Shown piece by piece: positions 24,713-35,496 of a stretch of DNA of 64,000 bases. The notes below the pieces were generated by a model that saw nothing but the letters and a program-made list of their open reading frames with translations, was not told the DNA's origin and ran no database searches. The position numbers were made by a program, and so were the translations under genes. Position 1 is the stretch's first letter; each line of letters starts with the position of its first letter. Source of the DNA: Rhizobium bangladeshense (GTDB lineage Bacteria; Pseudomonadota; Alphaproteobacteria; Rhizobiales; Rhizobiaceae). The stretch is from contig NZ_CP071612.1 in NCBI RefSeq assembly GCF_017357245.1, forward strand, positions 1,863,001 to 1,927,000, in the 5' to 3' direction.

Positions 24713-27556
24713 ATGCTCGACAAGACCTATGATTCCGCTGCCGTCGAACCGAAAATCGCCGCGAAATGGGATGATGCGGACGCCTTCCGCGCCGGCGCGA
24801 ACGCCAAGCCCGGGGCCGAGACCTTCACCATCGTGATCCCGCCGCCGAACGTCACCGGTTCGCTGCATATGGGGCACGCGCTGAACAATACGCTGCAGGA
24901 TATCATGGTGCGCTTTGAGCGCATGCGCGGTAAAGACGTGCTTTGGCAGCCAGGCATGGATCACGCCGGCATCGCCACCCAGATGGTCGTCGAGCGCAAG
25001 CTGATGGAACAGCAGCTGCCGGGCCGTCGAGAGATGGGTCGCGAAGCGTTCATCGACAAAGTCTGGGAGTGGAAGGCGGAATCGGGAGGCCTGATCTTCA
25101 ACCAACTGAAGCGCCTCGGCGCGTCCTGCGACTGGTCACGCGAACGCTTCACCATGGACGAAGGCTTGTCGGAGGCGGTTCTTGAAGTCTTCGTCAGCCT
25201 TTACAAGGAAGGGCTGATCTACAAGGACAAGCGCCTCGTCAACTGGGATCCGAAACTGCTGACGGCGATTTCCGACCTTGAAGTCGAACAGCATGAGATC
25301 AAGGGCAATCTCTGGCACCTTCGTTATCCGCTGGAGCCGGGTGTCACCTATCAGTACCCAATTGCTTTTGACGAGGAAGGCAAGCCGTCCGAATGGGCAA
25401 CGCGCGACTATCTGGTTGTTGCGACGACCCGCCCGGAAACGATGCTCGGCGATACCGGTGTTGCGGTCAATCCGGAGGACGAGCGCTATAAGTCGATTAT
25501 CGGCAAGCATGTCATTCTGCCGATCGTCGGCCGCCGCATTCCGATCGTTGCCGACAACTACGCCGATCCGGCGGCCGGCACCGGCGCCGTCAAGGTGACG
25601 CCTGCGCACGACTTCAACGACTTTGAAGTCGGCAAGAGGGCTGGTCTGCGCGCGATCAACATCATGAATATCGACGGCACCATTGCTATAAAGGACAATG
25701 AGGATTTCCTCGAAGGCCTCGACAATCCGGCGGCATTGCATGGCGCCTGGGATCGCCTGGAAGGGCAGGACCGTTTCTACGCGCGCAAGGTCATTGTTGA
25801 AATTTTCGAAGAGGCGGGCCTCCTCGACAAGATCGAACCGCACAAGCATATGGTCCCGCACGGCGACCGTGGCGGCGTGCCGATCGAGCCGCGGCTGACC
25901 GAACAATGGTATGTCGATGCCAAGACGCTGGCCCAGCCGGCGATCGCCTCTGTCCGCGAAGGCCGCACCAGGATGGTGCCGAAGAGCTGGGACAAGACCT
26001 ATTACGAATGGATGGAGAATATCCAGCCCTGGTGCGTCTCCCGTCAGCTCTGGTGGGGACACCAGATTCCCGCCTGGTACGGGCCGGACGGCCAGGTCTT
26101 CGTCGAAAAGACCGAGGAAGAGGCGCTGCAGGCGGCCATCCAGCATTACCTCTCGCATGAAGGGCCGATGAAGGCCTATGTCGAGGACCTGCTCGAAAAT
26201 TTCAAGCCGGGCGAGATCCTGACGCGGGACGAGGATGTGCTCGACACTTGGTTCTCCTCCGCGCTCTGGCCCTTCTCCACGCTCGGCTGGCCGGACAAGA
26301 CCCCGGAGCTTGCGCGTTATTACCCGACCAATGTGCTCGTCACCGGCTTCGACATCATCTTCTTCTGGGTCGCGCGCATGATGATGATGGGCCTGCATTT
26401 CATGAAGGACGAAGACGGCGAGCCGGTTGAACCCTTCAACACGGTCTATGTCCATGCGCTGGTGCGCGACAAGAATGGACAGAAGATGTCGAAGTCGAAG
26501 GGCAACGTTATCGACCCCTTGGAGCTGATCGACGAATACGGTGCCGACGCACTGCGGTTCACCCTGGCGATCATGGCGGCGCAGGGCCGCGACGTGAAGC
26601 TCGATCCGGCCCGCATCGCCGGCTACCGCAATTTCGGCACCAAGCTCTGGAACGCCACGCGTTTTGCCGAGATGAACGGTGCCAAGAGCGATCCGCACTT
26701 CGTGCCGGAGGCGGCCGAGCTTACCATCAATCGCTGGATCCTGACGGAGCTTGCCCGTACGGAACGTGACGTTACGGAAGCGCTTGAAGCCTTCCGTTTC
26801 AACGATGCCGCCAGCGCGCTTTACCGCTTCGTCTGGAACGAAGTCTGCGACTGGTATCTCGAGTTCCTGAAGCCGGTCTTCAATGGTGAGGACGAGGGCG
26901 CCAAGGCCGAAGCCCAGGCCTGCAGCGCTTATATTCTTGAAGAGATCTACAAGCTGTTGCATCCGTTCATGCCCTTCATGACCGAAGAGCTTTGGGCGCA
27001 TACCGCCGGCGAAGGCAAAGAGCGCGACACGTTGGTCTGCCATGCCGAATGGCCATCGCCGTCCTATGCCGATGACGCAGCCGCCGACGAGATCAATTGG
27101 CTGATTGACCTCGTCTCCGGCATCCGCTCCGTGCGCGCCGAAATGAACGTGCCGCCGTCGGCAACCGCCCCGCTTGTCGTCGTCAAGGCCAACAATCTCA
27201 CGCGCGAAAGGCTGTTCCGCCATGACGCCGCCATCAAGCGCCTTGCTCGGGTCGAAGCGATATCGCTGGCCGACGACGCGCCGAAGGGGGCGGCCCAGAT
27301 CGTCGTTGCCGAAGCTACCGCGTGCCTGCCGCTCGGCAATCTGATTGACCTTTCCGCCGAAAAAGCCCGCCTGGAAAAAGCGATTTCGAAAATGGATGGA
27401 GAAATCGCCCGCATCAACGGCAAGCTTTCCAACGAGAAGTTCGTCGCCAACGCCAATCCCGAGGTGGTCGAGGCCGAGCGCGAGCGTCTCGACGAGTTGA
27501 AGGGGCAGATTGCCAGCTTGAAAACCGCGCATTCCCGCGTGAGTGAAGCCGGATAA
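24713..27556 (+). CDS. valS: Valine--tRNA ligase
   Basis: 947 aa class I aminoacyl-tRNA synthetase. HIGH motif as HMGH in [15 protein letters not shown] (residue ~45), KMSKS in [14 protein letters not shown] (~residue 590), the editing domain between them ([15 protein letters not shown]), and the C-terminal ValS coiled coil ([20 protein letters not shown]). Full length. Starts 64 nt after the popZ terminator and has its own terminator, so it is probably monocistronic. Confidence 0.98.
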   Translation: MLDKTYDSAAVEPKIAAKWDDADAFRAGANAKPGAETFTIVIPPPNVTGSLHMGHALNNTLQDIMVRFERMRGKDVLWQPGMDHAGIATQMVVERKLMEQQLPGRREMGREAFIDKVWEWKAESGGLIFNQLKRLGASCDWSRERFTMDEGLSEAVLEVFVSLYKEGLIYKDKRLVNWDPKLLTAISDLEVEQHEIKGNLWHLRYPLEPGVTYQYPIAFDEEGKPSEWATRDYLVVATTRPETMLGDTGVAVNPEDERYKSIIGKHVILPIVGRRIPIVADNYADPAAGTGAVKVTPAHDFNDFEVGKRAGLRAINIMNIDGTIAIKDNEDFLEGLDNPAALHGAWDRLEGQDRFYARKVIVEIFEEAGLLDKIEPHKHMVPHGDRGGVPIEPRLTEQWYVDAKTLAQPAIASVREGRTRMVPKSWDKTYYEWMENIQPWCVSRQLWWGHQIPAWYGPDGQVFVEKTEEEALQAAIQHYLSHEGPMKAYVEDLLENFKPGEILTRDEDVLDTWFSSALWPFSTLGWPDKTPELARYYPTNVLVTGFDIIFFWVARMMMMGLHFMKDEDGEPVEPFNTVYVHALVRDKNGQKMSKSKGNVIDPLELIDEYGADALRFTLAIMAAQGRDVKLDPARIAGYRNFGTKLWNATRFAEMNGAKSDPHFVPEAAELTINRWILTELARTERDVTEALEAFRFNDAASALYRFVWNEVCDWYLEFLKPVFNGEDEGAKAEAQACSAYILEEIYKLLHPFMPFMTEELWAHTAGEGKERDTLVCHAEWPSPSYADDAAADEINWLIDLVSGIRSVRAEMNVPPSATAPLVVVKANNLTRERLFRHDAAIKRLARVEAISLADDAPKGAAQIVVAEATACLPLGNLIDLSAEKARLEKAISKMDGEIARINGKLSNEKFVANANPEVVEAERERLDELKGQIASLKTAHSRVSEAG

Positions 27557-27586
27557 GATCTGCAACCAACTTTGCCAATTATATCA

Positions 27587-27615
27587 AAGGCGCGCCCTCT
27601 GTGGGCGCGTCTTTT
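27587..27615 (+). terminator. Intrinsic terminator after valS
   Basis: GGCGCGCCC, loop TCTGT, GGGCGCGTC, then TTTTTT. Confidence 0.88.
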
Positions 27616-27953
27616 TTGATCCATCGTGTAGCGATTCGGGCCGTGAACTTGGCTGGATTTAGGCGATCAGCCTGTGGATTGCGGCCGCGCGAGCGCCCGA
27701 TCGGCGAAAACTACCACTGTTGTCCGATTGATACAGCTTCTGCAATGATTGGAATGAAATCCTCTGAGGCGCCCAGAACTCGGACATCATCTGGAATAAA
27801 ATTTTATTAACCAGATTTTTTGACGTGTCCGTCAATTTCTTTACGTAAGTTGGCCGTCGCAACGATTGGAAGCGCTACCGTGCGGCGCGTTGCCATTTCT
27901 GGCGAACACTTACACAGTGTCGTCACATCAATTGCTGGAGTGGGGGAGACACA
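27616..27953. other. Intergenic region upstream of the FadL-like gene, with a small dyad
   Basis: 338 bp without a gene. At 27820-27835 the sequence TTGACG, TGTC, CGTCAA is a 6-bp inverted repeat inside an AT-rich stretch, about 120 bp before the fadL-like ATG. It could be an operator for that gene. I see no recognisable promoter consensus. Confidence 0.35.
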
Positions 27954-29234
27954 ATGGCATCGCGTATGTTTTCCAAGGGCGTAACGTCGCTCGTTCTTTT
28001 TTCGTCGCTTGCCTCGACGTCCTTTGCCGGCGGCCTGGAGCGCGGCGGCTATAACATCGATCAGCTATTCGATACGTCGCCATTCTCATTCCAGTCGGGC
28101 GTCACCTACGTGACGCCGCAGCGCAGGCTGAAGGACGTCCGTGACACGGATACTTCGGCAGCTCCAGGGGGCGGCAATCTCAACACCCGTCCAAACAGCG
28201 CTGACGAGACCGCGAATTACACTATCCCTTATATTGGCTTCAAGGCTGGCTTCGCGGACACGATCGACTGCCTTGTCGACTATTCCGAGCCCTTCGGCGG
28301 GCATACCAATCCCGGTTTGAACTGGGCTGGCGCCAACAACAATATCGAGACGAAGATCGAGACCCGCAACTATGGCGGCACCTGCTCCTATCGTTTCGAT
28401 GTCGGCCCCGGGCAGCTTCGCTTCATCGGCGGCGCTTTCTATCAGGAAGTCGAGGGCTTCAAGGAACGCCTGGTTTCAACGGTTCCGCTTCTGTTTGGCA
28501 CGGGCACCGGCATCGGCCGTCTCGATCTCGAAGACAGCGGCTGGGGCTGGCGCGCCGGTCTCGCCTACGAGATTCCGGAATATGCGATGCGCGCGAGCCT
28601 CGTCTATAACAGCCGCGTTAAATACGACAATCTGACTGGCACCGTGGACCTGACGCAGGTTTCTGCGCCGATTGCGCCGCTGAATGGCGCTCCGTACGGA
28701 AGGGTCACTGACGTCTTCGGCTCTGCAGAGGCGCCGGATTCGCTTGAACTGAAGCTGCAGAGCGGTATCGCTCCGGATTGGCTCGCCTTCGGATCGGTGA
28801 AGTGGACGAACTGGAGTGTCCTCCAGTCTGTGCCTTTCTGCCCGACCTCTACGAAGGGCCTTGTCGCCTGCCGATCAGGCGGCGCGACCGAGCTGACCTC
28901 GCTTGATCTTCTCTATCGTGATGGCTGGACGATCACCGGAGGTGTTGGCCACAAGTTCAATGAGCAATGGGCGGGTGCCGTCAGCCTGACATGGGACCGC
29001 GGCACCAGCCAGGGCTATGGCGCGCAGACGGACAGCTGGACACTGGGCCTTGGCGCCGCCTTGACGCCGACCGAACACATAGAATGGCGCTTTGCAGGTG
29101 CGGTGGGCGTGCTGACGAGCGGTTCGTCCGGCGTTGTAACCCGGAACGGCGTCACGTTTGGAGATGATGTCTCCTATTCCTATGGTGACGATCTGGTCGC
29201 GGCATTGTCGACCAGCCTAAAGGTTAAGTTCTAA
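27954..29234 (+). CDS. FadL/OmpP1-type outer-membrane transport protein
   Basis: 426 aa. Signal peptide ending FSSLASTSFA, then a mature beta-barrel with alternating pattern and the C-terminal aromatic end KVKF. The N-terminal GGLERGGYNIDQLFDTSP resembles the hatch region of OMPP1/FadL/TodX proteins, which move long-chain fatty acids or aromatic hydrophobics across the outer membrane. GGGGGAG lies just before the ATG. A single transcription unit with its own terminator. No fatty-acid catabolism genes lie nearby, so the substrate stays open. Confidence 0.85.
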   Translation: MASRMFSKGVTSLVLFSSLASTSFAGGLERGGYNIDQLFDTSPFSFQSGVTYVTPQRRLKDVRDTDTSAAPGGGNLNTRPNSADETANYTIPYIGFKAGFADTIDCLVDYSEPFGGHTNPGLNWAGANNNIETKIETRNYGGTCSYRFDVGPGQLRFIGGAFYQEVEGFKERLVSTVPLLFGTGTGIGRLDLEDSGWGWRAGLAYEIPEYAMRASLVYNSRVKYDNLTGTVDLTQVSAPIAPLNGAPYGRVTDVFGSAEAPDSLELKLQSGIAPDWLAFGSVKWTNWSVLQSVPFCPTSTKGLVACRSGGATELTSLDLLYRDGWTITGGVGHKFNEQWAGAVSLTWDRGTSQGYGAQTDSWTLGLGAALTPTEHIEWRFAGAVGVLTSGSSGVVTRNGVTFGDDVSYSYGDDLVAALSTSLKVKF

Positions 29235-29257
29235 TCCCCTGTTTTGAAGAATTGAGG

Positions 29258-29284
29258 AGCCCGGCACTGCCGGGCTCTTCTTTG
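29258..29284 (+). terminator. Intrinsic terminator after the FadL-like gene
   Basis: GAGCCCGGCACTGCCGGGCTC followed by TTCTTTG, 23 nt after the stop codon. The stem is perfect; the T-tract is interrupted. Confidence 0.78.
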
Positions 29285-29947
29285 TCCCGTGCCCGTTAAT
29301 CATGTTATGTCCTGACATCGTTTTGTGACGATTCAGCAACAGTTTTTTACGACGATTGGCGTATGGTGGCGGCGGGGCGAATTTGTCTACTTCCCGCCAC
29401 AAAGAGGGCGCAGCGCTATAGGCGGGCAAGGAGATGGCAGGCGTAGGGTGCGTGTAAAGTAGCATGGGTCGATTTTTTTTCGGGAACAGCAGATCATGCG
29501 GCGCGATTTGCGACCATCGTTCGGTTGCGGCCGTTTCGCTTGTTGAACAAGGCTGTTCCCGCCGTAAATCTGGCCTCGCGATGAGATTAGCAATCCATCC
29601 ATTGTCGGTATTTTCGACCCGCCCGCCTGAGCGGCGCGGCTTAGGCGCAGATGCCGATACTGGTTTCGTCACAATTGCTGTTTACGAAAGCGATAGGGGC
29701 GGGAAGGCGAATGCCGCGCCTGCCGAAACAGTGCCAGGCAAATTGCAGTCGGGCCATGCCGGGAGCCGGGTGGTTCTGGATGATATGGTGAAAATTCGGC
29801 CTTCCGAAAAAGGCCAATGGGCTGGATGCGACGCGGGTAAAGGGGCCATGGAGCCCGCCGCGGGATCGCTCGCCTCGAAAGAACACATCCGCGGTATGCC
29901 CGGCGCCAGCGCCGGCTGCGTGCGATGAACGAAAGAAATCGGTTGAA
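29285..29947. other. Long intergenic region upstream of exoR, with a paired inverted repeat
   Basis: About 660 bp. At 29481-29490 CGGGAACAGC is exactly inverted at 29552-29561 (GCTGTTCCCG); a shorter dyad CTTGTTGAACAAG lies just inside the right arm. An eight-T run precedes the left arm. This suggests a structured RNA or a regulatory leader of exoR. An open frame at 29464-29928 (plus) has odd amino-acid composition and no ribosome site, and I do not accept it as a gene. Confidence 0.4.
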
Positions 29948-30742
29948 ATGGTAACGTCCGAGTTCAAACTGTTCAAACTCATGCTGGTGAGCATGTGGAT
30001 GGCAATATCGCTGTCGGGTCCGGTTCACGCTTTCGACATCAAGAGCGACGTCAGCAAGGAGTCCGGTCCTTTCGATCTGTTCAAGTTCGGCTTCAAGGCC
30101 TACAAAAACGGTCAGAAGGAGGAGGCGGTCGAAGCCTACAAATACGCCGCTGAAAAGGGCCATACCGGTTCGCGCTGGGCGCTTGCCAATATGTACGCTG
30201 ACGGCGACGGCGTCACCCAGGATGATTTCGAAGCCTTCAAGATCTATAGTGAGATCGCCCAGCAGGGTGTCGAACCCGGCTCGGAAGATACAGGTTTCTT
30301 CGTCAACGCGCTTCTCGCGCTCGCCAATTACTACAAGCACGGTATCGCCGGCAGCCCGGTCAAGATCGATCTTACCCAGGCGCGCCAGCTCTATTTCCAG
30401 GTGGCCTCCACCTTTGGCGTTCCCGAAGCACAGTTTCAGCTGGCGCAGATGATGCTGGCCGGCGAGGGCGGCAATGCCAGCCCGCAGCAGGCGAAAAAGT
30501 GGTTGAACCAAGCCCGCAAGAGTGGCCATCCCGGCGCCATGGCGGTTTTCGGAAACATTCTTTTCGACGAAGGCCAGACGGCCCGCGGTCTCGCACTGAT
30601 GACCGCCGCTCTAGACCGCTGCAAGCCGAAAGATTGCAGCTGGATGGAAGCGCTACAGGAGCAGGCCTTCTCGGTCGCCAACGAAGCCGACCGTCGCACC
30701 GCAGTTTCGCTGTCGCACGCTATCGCGAGCGGTTCCGACTGA
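29948..30742 (+). CDS. exoR: Exopolysaccharide regulator ExoR
   Basis: 264 aa periplasmic Sel1-repeat protein. Signal peptide to about residue 28 (GPVHA then FDIKS). The mature part has KESGPFDLFKFGFKAYKNGQ, the conserved ExoR start, followed by Sel1-like repeats (AAEKGHTGSRWALANMYADG, PEAQFQLAQMMLAGEGG, HPGAMAVFGNILFDEG). In Sinorhizobium, ExoR binds the sensor kinase ExoS and represses succinoglycan synthesis and motility switching through the ExoS/ChvI system. Full length for the family. Monocistronic, after a long upstream region. Confidence 0.95.
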   Translation: MVTSEFKLFKLMLVSMWMAISLSGPVHAFDIKSDVSKESGPFDLFKFGFKAYKNGQKEEAVEAYKYAAEKGHTGSRWALANMYADGDGVTQDDFEAFKIYSEIAQQGVEPGSEDTGFFVNALLALANYYKHGIAGSPVKIDLTQARQLYFQVASTFGVPEAQFQLAQMMLAGEGGNASPQQAKKWLNQARKSGHPGAMAVFGNILFDEGQTARGLALMTAALDRCKPKDCSWMEALQEQAFSVANEADRRTAVSLSHAIASGSD

Positions 30743-30826
30743 GGCTTTCCATTCAGCGCGCGCGGCATTGAACCCGCGCCTCCTTCATCGCGTGCCTGAA
30801 CGACGGGCTGCTGCAGGCACGGAAGG

Positions 30827-31618
30827 TCAGGCTGCAAAATCGAAATAAGCGATGACGGGCACATGATCGGACGGCTTTTCCCAGGCCCGCACATGCTTTT
30901 CGATCGCCGCCGACGTCATCCGGTCGGCAGCTTCGGGTGACAGCAGCAGGTGGTCGATGCGGATGCCGTTGTTCTTCGGCCATGCACCCGCCTGATAATC
31001 CCAGAAGGAATAGAGCCGCGTCGCATCCGTCGTTGCGCGCACCGCATCGGTCAATCCGAGATTTTCGAGCCTGCGAAATGCCTGCCGCGTCTGCGGCAGA
31101 AACAACGCATCGCTTTCCCAGACCCTGGGATCGAAGCAGTCGTGCGGTTCGGGGATGACGTTGTAGTCGCCGGCAAGCACCAACATCTCTTCATAGGCCA
31201 GCCGTTCGGCTGCGAAGCTCCTCAGACGCTCCATCCATGCGAGCTTGTAGGGATACTTCTCCGTGTCGACAGGATTGCCGTTCGGAAGATAGATGCAGCA
31301 GACGCGCAGGATGCGGCTGTCGGGCAGCGTGAACACCGCTTCAAGGAAACGTGCCTGCTCGTCCAGCGGATCCCCGGGCAGGCCGCGGTTGACTTCAAAA
31401 GGCGAAGTCTTGGAGAGGATCGCGACGCCGTTGAATCCCTTCTGGCCGTGCGTCTCGACATGATAGCCGAGCGCTTCGATCTCCAGCCGGGGAAAGCCTT
31501 CGTCGATCGTCTTGATCTCCTGCAGGCAGACGATGTCGGGATCGGAATCCTTGAGCCATTGCGTGAGATTGTCGATCCGCGCCTTGACGCCGTTGATGTT
31601 CCAGGTCGCGATCTTCAT
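30827..31618 (-). CDS. xth: Exodeoxyribonuclease III
   Basis: 263 aa AP endonuclease / 3'-exonuclease for base-excision repair. Motifs: WNINGVKARIDNL, LQEIKT (metal-binding Glu), GDYNVIPEPHD, and the C-terminal RIDHLLLSP and SDHVPVIAYF. All catalytic residues of the exonuclease III fold are present. Convergent with exoR. The second EEP-family gene at 62973-63776 is divergent from it. Confidence 0.96.
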   Translation of the reverse strand: MKIATWNINGVKARIDNLTQWLKDSDPDIVCLQEIKTIDEGFPRLEIEALGYHVETHGQKGFNGVAILSKTSPFEVNRGLPGDPLDEQARFLEAVFTLPDSRILRVCCIYLPNGNPVDTEKYPYKLAWMERLRSFAAERLAYEEMLVLAGDYNVIPEPHDCFDPRVWESDALFLPQTRQAFRRLENLGLTDAVRATTDATRLYSFWDYQAGAWPKNNGIRIDHLLLSPEAADRMTSAAIEKHVRAWEKPSDHVPVIAYFDFAA

Positions 31619-31635
31619 GGCTCTGTCCCGTCGCT

Positions 31636-31740
31636 AGAGCATGTCGCGCAAAGGCCTGCGGCCATTTTTGCGATCACGACATGCGGAAAATCAAAGACCT
31701 GAAGCGTAGCAAGCGAATCTGACAGCCACACGCTTCAGTG
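31636..31740 (+). repeat. Dispersed palindromic intergenic repeat, copy B
   Basis: Starts AGAGCATGTCGCGCAAAGG and contains an inverted pair GCATGTCG...CGACATGC (about 48 nt across), then AAAGACCTGAAGCG with a second dyad CTGAAGCG...CGCTTCAG. It aligns with copy A at 16701-16800. It sits between xth and erpA, where it could form two hairpins. Confidence 0.75.
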
Positions 31741-31841
31741 CGCTCCTTTTATCGCGGTCTTTCGCCGCTGGACAGGCCGATAAACCGGCCGGAAGCAGTT
31801 CTTCCGCCTGTCGTTGGGGGCAACGTTGTGCGTTCTGATAT

Positions 31842-32174
31842 TCAGATAGAGAAGCTGGTGCCGCAGCCGCAGCTTGCCACCGCGTTCGGGTTCTTGATCT
31901 GGAACGATTGGCCAAGCAGATTGTCGACGAAGTCGATCTCGGAGCCTGCCATATAGACGAGCGACAGGCTGTCGATCAGCACCTTCGCGTCGTTCTTTTC
32001 AACGACGATATCGTCATCCCCAGCGCTGTCGGCGAGGTCGAACTTATAGGAAAAGCCCGAACAGCCGCCGCCTTCGACCGAAACGCGCAACGCGCTTTTG
32101 CCGGCCTCCGCACTGATGATCGCGGCGATACGCTTTGCCGCGGCATCCGAAAGAGTTACACTCGTATCCGTCAT
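31842..32174 (-). CDS. erpA: Iron-sulfur cluster insertion protein ErpA / A-type carrier
   Basis: 110 aa A-type Fe-S carrier. The three conserved Cys are in GGGCSGFSY (Cys ~38) and ASCGCGTSF (C-x-C near the end). The start at 32174 is fixed by GGAGG 5 nt upstream; an ATG at 32225 lacks such a site. No suf or isc genes adjoin. ErpA and IscA cannot be separated with certainty by sequence alone. Confidence 0.93.
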   Translation of the reverse strand: MTDTSVTLSDAAAKRIAAIISAEAGKSALRVSVEGGGCSGFSYKFDLADSAGDDDIVVEKNDAKVLIDSLSLVYMAGSEIDFVDNLLGQSFQIKNPNAVASCGCGTSFSI

Positions 32175-32395
32175 GTTTCCTCCTGCCGGGGTCAAGATCC
32201 GGAGAGAATGGGTTTTGGCACTCAAATGTTCAAATGCCTGATATCAAAGGTACTTAGCATGATCTTCGCGAAAATGCCATGATGCGCCGAAGCGGTCGGC
32301 GAACGCCTCTTTGCCGTTTCCTCGGGCTATAGGTATGAAGAGGGCGGAGCGGCGTCAATGGGCAGATGCGGCAACAGGCAGAATGACGGTGAAGA

Positions 32396-33613
32396 ATGAC
32401 GATTGACAGGCGAGCTTTAGGTTTTGGCGGTAGCGAAAGAGCGGTCTATGCGGCCGACCCATGGACGACGCGTGGGCGTCTCTATCCGGAAGACGGCAGT
32501 CCGACGCGCTCCGATTTCCAACGCGACCGCGACCGCATTGTCCATACTACCGCCTTCCGCCGGCTGAAGCACAAGACCCAGGTCTTCATCGCCCAGGACG
32601 GCGATCACTACCGCACCCGGCTGACGCATACGATCGAGGTGGCGCAGATTGCACGTGCGCTTGCCCGCGCCCTGAAACTCGACGAAGACCTGGCCGAGGG
32701 CGTGGCGCTGGTGCACGATTTCGGCCATACGCCGTTCGGCCATACCGGCGAGGACGCGCTGCACGAGGTGCTGTTGCCTTATGGCGGCTTTGACCACAAT
32801 GCCCAATCGCTGCGCATCGTGACCAAGCTCGAGCGGCGGTATGCCGAATTCGACGGCATCAATCTCACGTGGGAAAGCCTCGAAGGTCTGGTCAAGCACA
32901 ATGGTCCGCTACTGACACCAGATGGTGCGGGCACGCGCGGCCCGGTTCCGCAGCCGATCCTCGATTATTGCGAACTGCACGATCTCGAGCTTGCAACCTA
33001 TGCCAGCCTCGAAGCCCAGGTCGCCGCGATCGCCGACGACATCGCCTATAACACCCATGATATCGACGACGGTCTGCGCTCCGGCTATCTGAGTTTCGAC
33101 ATGCTGGAGGAAATTCCCTTTCTCGCCGGATTGATGGCCGAGGTGAGGGGGCGCTATCCGCATCTGGAGCCGAGCCGTTTCACCCACGAGATCATGCGCC
33201 GCCAGATCACCCGCATGGTCGAGGACGTCATCAGCGTCGCGCAGGAGCGCGTTTCGCTTCTTCGTCCTGAAAGTGCTGCCGACATCCGCGGAGCCGACCG
33301 GGTTATCGCCACCTTTTCCGAAGACATGGCCGAAACCGACAGGCAGATCAAGGCGATGCTCTTCAAGCGCATCTACCGTAATCCCGATATCATGCGCATC
33401 CGCGCCGGTGCTGCCCAGATCGTCACGGATCTCTTTGCCGCCTACATGGCCAATCCCAAGGAGATGCAGAGCCATTACTGGGTCGATCATATTGCGGGGC
33501 TCGCCGATGCGCCGAAGGCTCGCCATGTCGGCGACTACCTCGCCGGCATGACCGACACCTATGCGATCAGTGCCCACAGGCGATTGTTTGACCACACTCC
33601 GGATTTGCGATAG
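32396..33613 (+). CDS. dgt: Deoxyguanosinetriphosphate triphosphohydrolase-like protein
   Basis: 405 aa HD-domain dNTPase. HD motifs: [29 protein letters not shown] and [13 protein letters not shown], with a further Asp in [14 protein letters not shown]; all metal ligands are present. Hydrolyses dGTP (or related dNTPs) to nucleoside and triphosphate. The type without a tetramer-specific extension is usual in Alphaproteobacteria. Directly upstream of argS, 64 bp apart, and probably cotranscribed. Confidence 0.93.
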   Translation: MTIDRRALGFGGSERAVYAADPWTTRGRLYPEDGSPTRSDFQRDRDRIVHTTAFRRLKHKTQVFIAQDGDHYRTRLTHTIEVAQIARALARALKLDEDLAEGVALVHDFGHTPFGHTGEDALHEVLLPYGGFDHNAQSLRIVTKLERRYAEFDGINLTWESLEGLVKHNGPLLTPDGAGTRGPVPQPILDYCELHDLELATYASLEAQVAAIADDIAYNTHDIDDGLRSGYLSFDMLEEIPFLAGLMAEVRGRYPHLEPSRFTHEIMRRQITRMVEDVISVAQERVSLLRPESAADIRGADRVIATFSEDMAETDRQIKAMLFKRIYRNPDIMRIRAGAAQIVTDLFAAYMANPKEMQSHYWVDHIAGLADAPKARHVGDYLAGMTDTYAISAHRRLFDHTPDLR

Positions 33614-33677
33614 GCAGCGGTCGCCCGCCGAAGGCCGACTTGCGCTCTTTGGCACAGCCTATGCATGGAAGAGTGCG

Positions 33678-35435
33678 ATGAACCTTTTTACCGACTTCGA
33701 AGCCAGGATCAAAACCGCCCTTGAACAGATCGATCTGGTCAGGGAAAAGCGATCTGAGCTCGATTTCGGGCGCATTACGGTCGAACCGCCGCGCGATGCC
33801 AGTCATGGCGATGTTGCGACCAACGCTGCGATGGTGCTGGCAAAGCCGCTTGGCACTAATCCTCGTGCCCTTGCTGACGTCATCATCGCCAAACTCAAGG
33901 AGGATGCCGACGTCGCCGATGTCTCGGTGGCGGGCCCCGGTTTCATCAACATCCGTCTCGCCGTCGGTTATTGGCAGCGGTTGCTCGCCTCCATCATCGG
34001 TGCCGGCACCGACTATGGCCGCTCGACGCTCGGTGAGGGCCGGAAGGTTAATGTCGAATATGTCTCGGCCAATCCGACTGGCCCGATGCATGTTGGTCAT
34101 TGCCGCGGCGCCGTTGTCGGCGATGCGCTCGCCAACCTGCTCGCCTTTGCCGGATATGGCGTCGAAAAGGAATACTATATCAACGATGCAGGCTCGCAGA
34201 TCGACGTGCTGGCCCGCTCGGTCTTCCTGCGTTATCGCGAAGCGCTCGGCGAACGGATCGGCGAAATCCCCTCGGGTCTCTATCCCGGAGATTATCTCGT
34301 TCCTGTCGGTCAGTCGCTTGCCGCCGATTATGGCGTCCGGCTGCACAATATGCCGGAAGAGGAATGGATGCCGATCGTCAAGGATCGCACGATCGATGCG
34401 ATGATGGCGATGATCCGTGAAGATCTGGCGGCGCTGAATGTCCACCACGATATCTTCTTCTCCGAGCGCACCTTGCATGCCAACGGTGCGGCAGCCATCC
34501 GCACGGCGATCAACGACCTGACCTTCAAGGGCTACGTCTACAAGGGCACGCTGCCGCCGCCGAAGGGCCAGGTTGCCGAGGACTGGGAAGATCGCGAGCA
34601 GACGCTATTTCGCTCGACCGAAGTGGGCGACGATATGGACCGGCCGCTGATCAAGTCGGACGGCTCCTACACCTACTTTGCCGCCGATGTCGCCTATTTC
34701 AAGAACAAGTTCGACCGCGGCTTCGAGGAGATGATCTACGTGCTCGGCGCCGACCATGGCGGTTACGTCAAGCGCCTGGAAGCGGTTGCGCGCGCCGTCT
34801 CGGAAGGTAAGGCGAAGCTGACCGTGCTGCTCTGCCAGCTCGTCAAGCTTTACCGGAATGGCGAGCCCGTGAAGATGTCGAAACGCTCCGGCGATTTCGT
34901 CACGCTCAGGGATGTCGTCGAGGAAGTCGGCCGTGATTCGGTTCGGTTCATGATGCTTTACCGCAAGAATTCCGAACCGCTCGACTTCGATTTCGCCAAA
35001 GTGACGGAACAGTCGAAGGACAATCCCGTCTTCTACGTGCAATATGCGCATGCCCGCTGCATGTCGGTCTTCCGGCAGGCCAGGGAGGCGTTCCCGGACC
35101 TCGATGTCTCGCCTGAAGATCTTGCCAAAAGCGTTGCTGGCATTGGGGATCCGGCCGAATTGCAGTTGGTCGCCAAGCTGGCCGAATTCCCTCGTGTCGT
35201 CGAAGCGGCGGCCCAGTCGCAGGAGCCGCATCGCATCGCTTTCTACCTCTATGACCTCGCCAGTTCCTTCCACGCGCACTGGAACAAAGGTAAAGATCAG
35301 ACGGAATTACGATTTGTTAATGATAAAAACCGAGAATCAAGTATTGCCAGACTTGGGCTGGTGTACGCCGTCGCGTCGGTTTTGAAGTCGGGACTTGCCA
35401 TTACAGGCACTGCCGCACCTGACGAAATGCGATAA
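33678..35435 (+). CDS. argS: Arginine--tRNA ligase
   Basis: 585 aa class I synthetase. HIGH motif as HVGH in [20 protein letters not shown]-like [11 protein letters not shown]-terminal anticodon-binding (DALR) region with [20 protein letters not shown]. The frame is open 39 codons upstream, but [17 protein letters not shown] is the conserved start and GGAAGAG precedes it. Full length. Confidence 0.97.
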   Translation: MNLFTDFEARIKTALEQIDLVREKRSELDFGRITVEPPRDASHGDVATNAAMVLAKPLGTNPRALADVIIAKLKEDADVADVSVAGPGFINIRLAVGYWQRLLASIIGAGTDYGRSTLGEGRKVNVEYVSANPTGPMHVGHCRGAVVGDALANLLAFAGYGVEKEYYINDAGSQIDVLARSVFLRYREALGERIGEIPSGLYPGDYLVPVGQSLAADYGVRLHNMPEEEWMPIVKDRTIDAMMAMIREDLAALNVHHDIFFSERTLHANGAAAIRTAINDLTFKGYVYKGTLPPPKGQVAEDWEDREQTLFRSTEVGDDMDRPLIKSDGSYTYFAADVAYFKNKFDRGFEEMIYVLGADHGGYVKRLEAVARAVSEGKAKLTVLLCQLVKLYRNGEPVKMSKRSGDFVTLRDVVEEVGRDSVRFMMLYRKNSEPLDFDFAKVTEQSKDNPVFYVQYAHARCMSVFRQAREAFPDLDVSPEDLAKSVAGIGDPAELQLVAKLAEFPRVVEAAAQSQEPHRIAFYLYDLASSFHAHWNKGKDQTELRFVNDKNRESSIARLGLVYAVASVLKSGLAITGTAAPDEMR

Positions 35436-35496
35436 CGTCACCATTTCCCCACAATGCGCTGGCATTTGAGCGTTGGCGTTTGCGAGTGGGATAGGC

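Noticed and set aside
25136-27565. Minus-strand ORF of about 809 codons opposite valS
   Set aside because: Shadow of the valS coding frame; no domain, and valS has all class I motifs.
29464-29928. Plus-strand ORF of 154 codons upstream of exoR
   Set aside because: No ribosome site, composition unlike neighbours, and it overlaps the inverted-repeat element.
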